Notes under the pieces: generated by a model | Told to the model about the DNA's origin: nothing | Database searches by the model: none | The model's input: the letters and a program-made list of their open reading frames with translations, nothing else | From: Pyrocephalus nanus | Taxonomy: Eukaryota; Chordata; Aves; Passeriformes; Tyrannidae | Reading direction: 5' to 3' | NCBI GenBank assembly: GCA_038380795.1 | Contig: CM076280.1 | Location: forward strand, 4,141,501-4,205,500 | DNA length: 64,000 nt | Part shown: positions 58,139 through 64,000 of the stretch, one piece after another | Position numbering within the stretch: position 1 is the first letter of the stretch | How the letters are laid out: every line of letters begins with the position of its first letter | Position numbers and translations under genes: made by a program

Positions 58139-61100
58139 GACTTGTAAATGCTGGGCACCGTGCAAATATCACAGGATTAGAAACTACAGAGTCGACAAGT
58201 CTAGGGGTAGGAAATGCCAGAATTTAGGAAATTTTTTGCAAGCTCTTTAAGAAGCAGGCATTGCTTGCTACAAGCAGGAGTATGAGAATAAAGAACAGCT
58301 TCATAAACATGGGGCTTATCTCCTTTGAACTCCAACAAGGCAATTAAGGCTCATCAAGAGCTCGTTTAAAAACAAAACAAACAAAAATCCCAGACAACCA
58401 AACCGAGACAAGGCCTTGTCCTCTGCTAAGGTCATTTTGTGACAACACTGAAGCAGCTCTGCAGACAATAAGGTAGACAGGTGGCTATTCTCTAAAGTTG
58501 TAGATGAAAATACTGATTTCTAGGAATATAAACACAGAGCAAGACATTTTAGGCCTCTTGACATACAGCTGGTTCCGTTAGCCCCATTAACATCTTTGTT
58601 TCTGTTTTATTAAAAAACAGGCATTCCAAAACATCCTCTTCTTTCCAGGGAGGATGACAGCAATATCCAAACTTTATACAAACTTTATAAGCACATATTA
58701 TATATAAATATATATACATGTAAAATAGATAATGTCTGTAGAAAAAATATAGGCAAGCCACTGGACACAAAAGCCCAGAATGAAGGAAGAAAAATATTAA
58801 TTTGGTCCCATGTTTGTTGTAATCAATATTCATCCACTTTACCAGGGACTAAATCTTGCTTTTGTTGTACAGAATTTTAAGCAGATGTGAGGTGAGATAA
58901 TGCAGACACAAGGAACAATAACAATTTTAGACAAAGAAGATGATGCTCTAGTGGGGTTGGTGCTCAGTTCTTCCGGGGGAAATGCATGGGAGTGGAAATT
59001 AAAACACACACAAATTAAATACACACAAAGGGGTCCTTGAGAGTTCCGGTGTGGGATCCAGAACTAGGAGATTGGAGAGCTCTGGATATTTTAGGAGAGA
59101 GTTCTATGACATATCAAACAGATTCAGTTTGAGCAGGAATTCAACATGCCCTCAGTGACATTCCCTCACTCCATGTCCTCCCACTTGACCTCATGTCAGC
59201 CCGGCTTCTGTAAGGATGGTAGCAAACACCTTTCCAAAACCCCAAGACAATGGATAAGGAGACATCCATCTTGGAGAAAGACACAGTTTTGAGCTCTTAT
59301 GATGAGCAAGTTCTCCAAGCACACACATGGAAAGAGATCATATCCTCCTGCAACAATGAGGCCATGAGAGCAGTTTCCTCCTGAAGCAGGGGACTGACTC
59401 CAGGACAAGCTCTGCACTGCAGATCCCAACAGAAGCTGAGGATGAGGAGCCTCTCTTGCAAAATCAGTGCTTCCTCCAAAATGTCAGCAAAAAGGAGATC
59501 CTGCTACCATTTAAAACCCTCTGCCAGGTAGAGGGAGGGCTCCTGTCCCCCACACTGGTGCCTCACACCTTGTCCTGAGGTACTTCCCACACTGTAAGGA
59601 AAACAGGATTTTAATGCTCAGGGACCATTTCTTCTCTACTCAGACTGGGGGCCTTCCCCTCCAAAATTCATCCCCAGACTGCAAAACATCCAGAGATGGA
59701 ATAGGCCATCACAGCTACAGAAATGAAGTGGCTACTGCAACAAGAACTCCAAGGGTGCAGGTTTGAAGGCACATTCTCAGCTGTTCAGCACACACAGGTT
59801 GGGACCCAAGGCCACAACCAGGGTGGCATCAAAGAAGTGTTCTCTGATTTGTGCTGCCCAAACCAAATTAGATCCAACTGCAATTTCCTCTTTTTGTAGT
59901 GGATTTTTTCGGTGGTGTTTGTATTGTTTTAAGTACTCTCAAATTTCCATTTGTACTCGCCTGGGTTCAAGGTAAAGGGTGAGATAAAAGGCATGTCCAA
60001 AGCCAGAGCTCACTTTTTAAGACAGATTGGCCATTGCTTGTGTTCTATTACTGTTCAATGCCCAAGGTAATGGAACAACTTCTATTTTGGTTAAGTGTAT
60101 TTACATAACTCCACTCATGCAGGAATATTAATTTTACTCTTCCCAGTCTGAGTAACTGTAATAACGCAGGAGAACATTGAACTTCAGTACATTTACAGCA
60201 CAGATGCTGCAGTCTGTCACCTTGACTACATCCTGTCATTTAACACTCTGAATGCTTCCAGGCAGAACATTTTGCATCCACTTTATGCTTGATTTCTAGT
60301 GTTGTAAAGTTCCACGAGGAGCCTGCCCTCCCCTGAAACCTTTCCATTAATATTTTCAAAGCTTAACGCTCCCAGTAGTCCCTCACAGCATCGAGCATCA
60401 CTCTGAGCTGAAAACAAACATCATTCAGAGCTAAAGAGTCATCACAAGATGAATGTGAAAGACTGATTGGTAACTGCTGAGGCACTGAAGGTTTAGGTCT
60501 GATAGAAACACCAGATAGGAGATATTTATGCTTTCAGAAAAAGCACATCCTCAGGCTGTTTCCCCACTGAGACCAGAGCAGAGAACCCCCCTGGTCCTGT
60601 CAAACAAATAGACCAGAAAAATGGAGCCAAGCAGAGAATTCTTGATTTCCTCTCTGCAGTTCAGTGTTAACTACACACCATGGTACATAAACCACAACAG
60701 GAGTCACCTGGACCAAGATTGGAAAACAAACTCAAAGCTGCTTTATGTTCAGCTGCCTTGGAAATCACACTCAGCAAGGGGTGGAAAGGACCATGTGGCT
60801 CACAGATGCTTCCTCTGTAGACTATGGAAGAGTTTTGCCTGCAACACTTAAGGGTTTATCCCACTGATTTCCACTGAAAGTTGATGATCTAAATTCATTG
60901 AAGTGACTTCTGGAAGTAACTGCTCAGCTCTGGTATTGGGCTAAGTCAAGTTCAACTAAACTCCATGAGAATGAGCATTTTATCTTTTTTAATGCACTTA
61001 AGTGATGTCCAACATATAATGATTTTATCCAACACAGAACTGTAAAAACATGGGATATAAATTTGCAAGTATCCACTCTGCTACTGCTATAGCTGGGAAT

Positions 61101-62605
61101 GCTTCCAAAAGCATAATGTTTTCTTGGAAAGGAATAATTGAAGAGGTGATCTTAGGTGATGATTTCTGAGAACAAGCACAGGGATGCCAACCTGAACATA
61201 TTTGATGATAGACTGCCCAAAGAATGCAGACAGTCTGCTGTGCCTTCTGCCATCCCTTCAGAACACTCCCAAAGGTGAAATGGAATTAAACAGTTAGAGA
61301 GTTTCGACAAAAACCCAGCTCATAGCCCCAGAAATGCTGCAGCTGAAGAGTAATCAGCAATTCTACTTTGAGGGCCATTGCAAATTCATGCTGGATTAAT
61401 TGATTGTGTTTAATGTCAGGAGATTGATGATAAAACACTGGAAAGATGTTTTTTGAGATAAAGTTCACTGAGAGTTTGTTTTATTTATTAGTAATAGTGT
61501 TATGGCTTTGGAGGACAAGACAGTCCTGAGCCACAATCAGATGCACTAATGCACTATTGTATTTAGTTTTACAAACACCACTAATAACACCTGAACCACC
61601 TACCTGATGAAATATGATTTATCACAACCAGTTCTGGCCAAACTAATTAAGAATAACCCGAACAACTGTCATTCCAGTTTGATTAAAAATAATGCCCTGA
61701 TACACCTGGGAAAATATCAGAAAGAGGAATTTATCAGTATTATAGTTCCAGGAGATTGTACAGCTACTAATGGTCCCAACTCACTTTTTCCAAGACAATC
61801 AAACATAGGAAGTATCAAGCAGGGAAAGGAAAAATAAGGAGAAGCAAAACATCTACTTTATATTCCAAAAGTAGGAGGACCTCAAGGAGTCCTAGCAAAC
61901 AAAGGAGAGGAGGAGAATTGCTTTGGAGAAAGCACAGTACAAAAACTTACACTGATAATTATCACCTAGACATAACTGATTAATCCAGTCCTATCTAGTA
62001 AGAAGAAAATACTTCCCCATATACCAGCTCTCAGTAAATGCTGTTTAAATGTTTGCACAAAATTTAGATATAACACTGCCTTCCTTTAAGAGGATTCTCA
62101 GAGAATTGAAGGAAAAAAAAAAGGACAGAAATCCTTAATTTATAGCACTAGCTGGAAAGACTTTTGAACAACTCTGGCAGATCAGTAATAAATTACTGTT
62201 ATCTGGCTGCATATTCCCACCTACTGTCTCATGTAACGTGGAAAGAATGAAAAAGGAACACAGGCAGAGAGGAGCAGCACATAAAAACAGCTTACTGGAG
62301 TCCCCAGGGAGGAAAACAAAAATGCCTTTAGGGTTGTTTTGCATGAGCTACATTAAATGTACCATCACATCACCACGGTGGACACTGGAAAGCTTCTATA
62401 GCTTCAAAATAGCACCTGAGGCAAGAAGTCACTAAATCCACCCACAGAGCCAACATCCCCTTGCTTTGTCAGGGAGCAGCCAGGGTCACTTGATTCAAGT
62501 CAGGAGCAAAAGGGGCCAGAAACAGAGCTGGAAATGAGGAGGCAACACGAAGAGCTTCCAGAACACAGAGAAAGAACCATGGACATAAAAACCCTGCCAG
62601 GAGAA
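58139..62605. other. Unique non-coding sequence
   Basis: No gene or interspersed repeat recognised across about 4.4 kb. A TATA-type AT patch lies at 58694-58720. Short overlapping frames near 59196-59479 and 60621-60851 have no domain. Confidence 0.5.
58694..58720. repeat. AT-rich simple repeat
   Basis: ACATATTATATATAAATATA-type alternation, preceded by two adjacent AAACTTTATA copies near 58671 and 58680. Confidence 0.88.
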
Positions 62606-62624
62606 AACCAACCAACCAACCTAC
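62606..62624. repeat. (CCAA)n short repeat at a splice-donor-like site
   Basis: ACCAACCAACCAACCTAC on the plus strand reads GTAGGTTGGTTGG on the minus strand, immediately after CTGCACAG. Confidence 0.85.
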
Positions 62625-62690
62625 CTGTGCAGGTCCATGGGAGCTAAGGAGATAGGGCAGAGAAAGAGCTGAGAATGTAGGACACAACTC
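62625..62690 (-). other. Candidate first exon on the minus strand
   Basis: Reading the minus strand, ~65 nt downstream of a TATA-like box end at CTGCACAG followed by GTAGGT, a near-consensus splice donor (exon end at 62625). The only ATG in it (62638-62636, context CCCATGG) would open a reading frame of just over four codons before the donor. No downstream exon of a known protein is identified, so the product is unknown. The 5' end is inferred from the TATA position. Confidence 0.3.
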
Positions 62691-62717
62691 TAGAAGAGAG
62701 AAAGCTCCAGGCTCCAG

Positions 62718-62725
62718 CTTAAATA
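62718..62725 (-). promoter_or_regulatory. TATA-like box TATTTAAG
   Basis: TATTTAAG on the minus strand lies about 30 bp below the nearer CCAAT box. The context is CACCTATTTAAGCTGG. Confidence 0.4.
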
Positions 62726-62741
62726 GGTGTTTAGAGGGGTC

Positions 62742-62890
62742 CCAGGTGAGGCTGATTGGGGTGATTAACCCTGTGGAGCCCTCAGAGCCCTGACTCCAGG
62801 CAGGGTGTTCCTGGGGCTTCCAGGTGAGGCTGATTGGGGTGATCAGGACCCCGTGGATCACTCAGAGCTCTGGCACACCTGGGGCTGGAT
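62742..62890 (-). promoter_or_regulatory. 78-bp tandem duplication carrying CCAAT boxes
   Basis: CCAGGTGAGGCTGATTGGGG begins at 62742 and again at 62820, giving a 78-bp direct repeat. On the minus strand each copy reads CACCCCAATCAGCCTCACCT, with a strong CCAATCAG NF-Y-type box. The two boxes fall about 65 and 143 bp upstream of the inferred start. Duplicated upstream elements are common in LTR U3 regions and in some cellular promoters. I cannot tell which this is. Confidence 0.5.
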
Positions 62891-63394
62891 CCTGCTCAGT
62901 CTCTGTCCCCACAGGGAACCCTCAAAACCCCACAGCTGCGGGGCTTCTTCAGAGTCTTTGTGGGGTTGGGTTCCTGCCCTCTTTGGGACCACCAACAGTC
63001 CTGACCAGCTCCTCTGGAACTCCCAGATCTTGGGTTCCATCCTGGCATCCTCATCCCTGCTCCAGGGTGTTGCTTTCCAGCTCTGCCTCTGATTAAAGGG
63101 GCTCAGGCACCTCCAACCTCCTCCCTCACCCCCTGTGAGCACAAGGTCACCTTCCCTTTCTGGCAGGTAAGGAATGTTTTGGGGGCTCTGGGATAAAGAT
63201 TATGGCTATTCCTTGGGCTGCTGGAAGCAGGGATGTCTCTGAGAAGGCAGGAGAAGCAGCACCTCCTCTGGGGGAGATAAAGGACTCTCTGTGCTCCTAA
63301 ATCACTCCCAAACATCTCCTTTCCAGACCATAAATCAGGCTGGAATCAGCAGAAGTACAAAAGATAGGGTGGGATGATTATCTGGGCATAGCAC
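62891..63394. other. GC-richer non-coding sequence
   Basis: GC is higher than in the surroundings but CpG is low. Overlapping frames on both strands (62805-63315) have no recognised domain. It may be the upstream part of the minus-strand promoter-like block. Confidence 0.4.
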
Positions 63395-63468
63395 AGCTGA
63401 AGGAAGGGGAGAAGAGTTCAGTTAAAGCTGAAAAAAGGGGAGAAGAGTTCAGTTGAAGCTCAAAGGGA
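63395..63468. repeat. 31-bp tandem repeat, 2.4 units
   Basis: Units begin at 63395 and 63426 (AGCTGAA, then GGGGAGAAGAGTTCAGTT) and a partial third at 63457 (AGCTCAAAGGGA). The full units differ at only a few positions. Confidence 0.93.
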
Positions 63469-64000
63469 GACAAAGAAAAACAGTCTTTCATGTTTTCTTC
63501 CCAATAGAAATTTCCCTTTGCATCAATCTATACCTGTTCCCTTGGATCTGAACCTCTCTGTTTCTTGCAGTTATTCAGTTTTTTGAATTTAAAAAACCCT
63601 CCCCAAAACTGATTTGAAGCATTGCCTTTGAGTCAATACACGTTAATTTTTAAACCAGAAGATCCAGAAAATGCTATTTAGAAATCAAAGTAAAGCAAAT
63701 CAGGGTGAAAACTTCATATGAGAGCTTCTTGATCTTTTCAAAGGCTTTGCCCAAACTACTCTGGCCAAAACTACCTGTTGAATTCAAGGTGCATTGGCAA
63801 AGAGCTTCAGTATCTCCTGAAAATCCTTTTCTTTAATGTTGCTCCCCTTATTTAACCAGTTTCAAGGTTCAAATCCCTCTTCCAGCTCGACCTCTGCCAA
63901 TGGAAATTTTTAAACCCTCTCCAAGTGTTTTCCTTCTAAATCACCAGTTAGAGGGCAAAACAGTGAAAAACAAAAACTATTAAATTTATGACCAGCAAAA
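63469..64000. other. Unique non-coding sequence
   Basis: AT-rich sequence to the end of the window. No gene or repeat recognised. Confidence 0.5.

Noticed and set aside
62469..62861. 130-codon minus-strand frame with a repeated ITPISLTW string and a hydrophobic middle
   Set aside because: The repeated peptide is a translation of the 78-bp DNA duplication and the hydrophobic part covers the splice-donor-like (CCAA)n stretch. No protein family is recognised.
1..64000. tRNA, rRNA, CRISPR array, phage or bacterial operon
   Set aside because: No cloverleaf with conserved box sequences, no rRNA core motifs, no regularly spaced repeats with unique spacers, and no dense collinear reading frames. 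The sequence is vertebrate nuclear DNA.

Overview
The window looks like vertebrate nuclear DNA from a bird, and I see no complete protein-coding gene in it. The main evidence is about twenty copies of the avian CR1 non-LTR retrotransposon. Nearly all are short, 5'-truncated 3' ends with the typical segments: a GGTTTGGGTTGGAAGGGACC-type end, a CCTGCCCATGGCAGGG core and a CATCCCTGG-type block. There are no Alu/B1-type SINEs, no L1 and little other interspersed repeat, which fits a compact bird genome. A songbird is plausible from the look of the CR1 variants, but that is inference. No tRNA, rRNA, CRISPR or prokaryotic gene organisation is visible. Open reading frames are short, overlap on both strands and have no recognisable domains. 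The only protein-level signal is decayed CR1 reverse-transcriptase C-terminus at 29.6-30.4 kb and 33.6-33.9 kb.

Layout. 1-6.5 kb carries four CR1 loci around a CpG-richer, repeat-free block (3721-4635) dense in factor-site-like motifs, which is the best candidate conserved regulatory element. 6.5-15 kb is mostly unique sequence, with another candidate element (11.59-12.19 kb), an eight-unit degenerate minisatellite (12474-12726) and an AT-rich candidate element (14.70-15.14 kb). 15-21 kb holds long A/T tracts, a CR1 fragment and a direct tandem duplication of a ~255-bp unit (17603-18114). 21.8-22.05 kb contains the only compact CpG cluster, a possible promoter or first exon. 22-34 kb is AT-rich with four sense-oriented CR1s, including the longest copy. 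35-56 kb contains eight clear CR1s, all antisense, plus a candidate element at 41.17-42.18 kb and several short perfect hairpins. 56-64 kb is largely unique, with A/C-rich simple sequence, an AT-rich candidate element and, at 62.6-62.9 kb, a minus-strand promoter-like arrangement: a duplicated 78-bp segment with CCAAT boxes, a TATA-like box and a good splice donor.

The simplest reading is intergenic or long-intron bird DNA with several possible regulatory blocks. Nothing here demonstrates a new multi-gene system. The items most worth checking are the 17.6-kb duplication, the 12.5-kb minisatellite, the CpG cluster at 21.86 kb, the promoter-like block at 62.7 kb and the switch in CR1 orientation near 34.5 kb.
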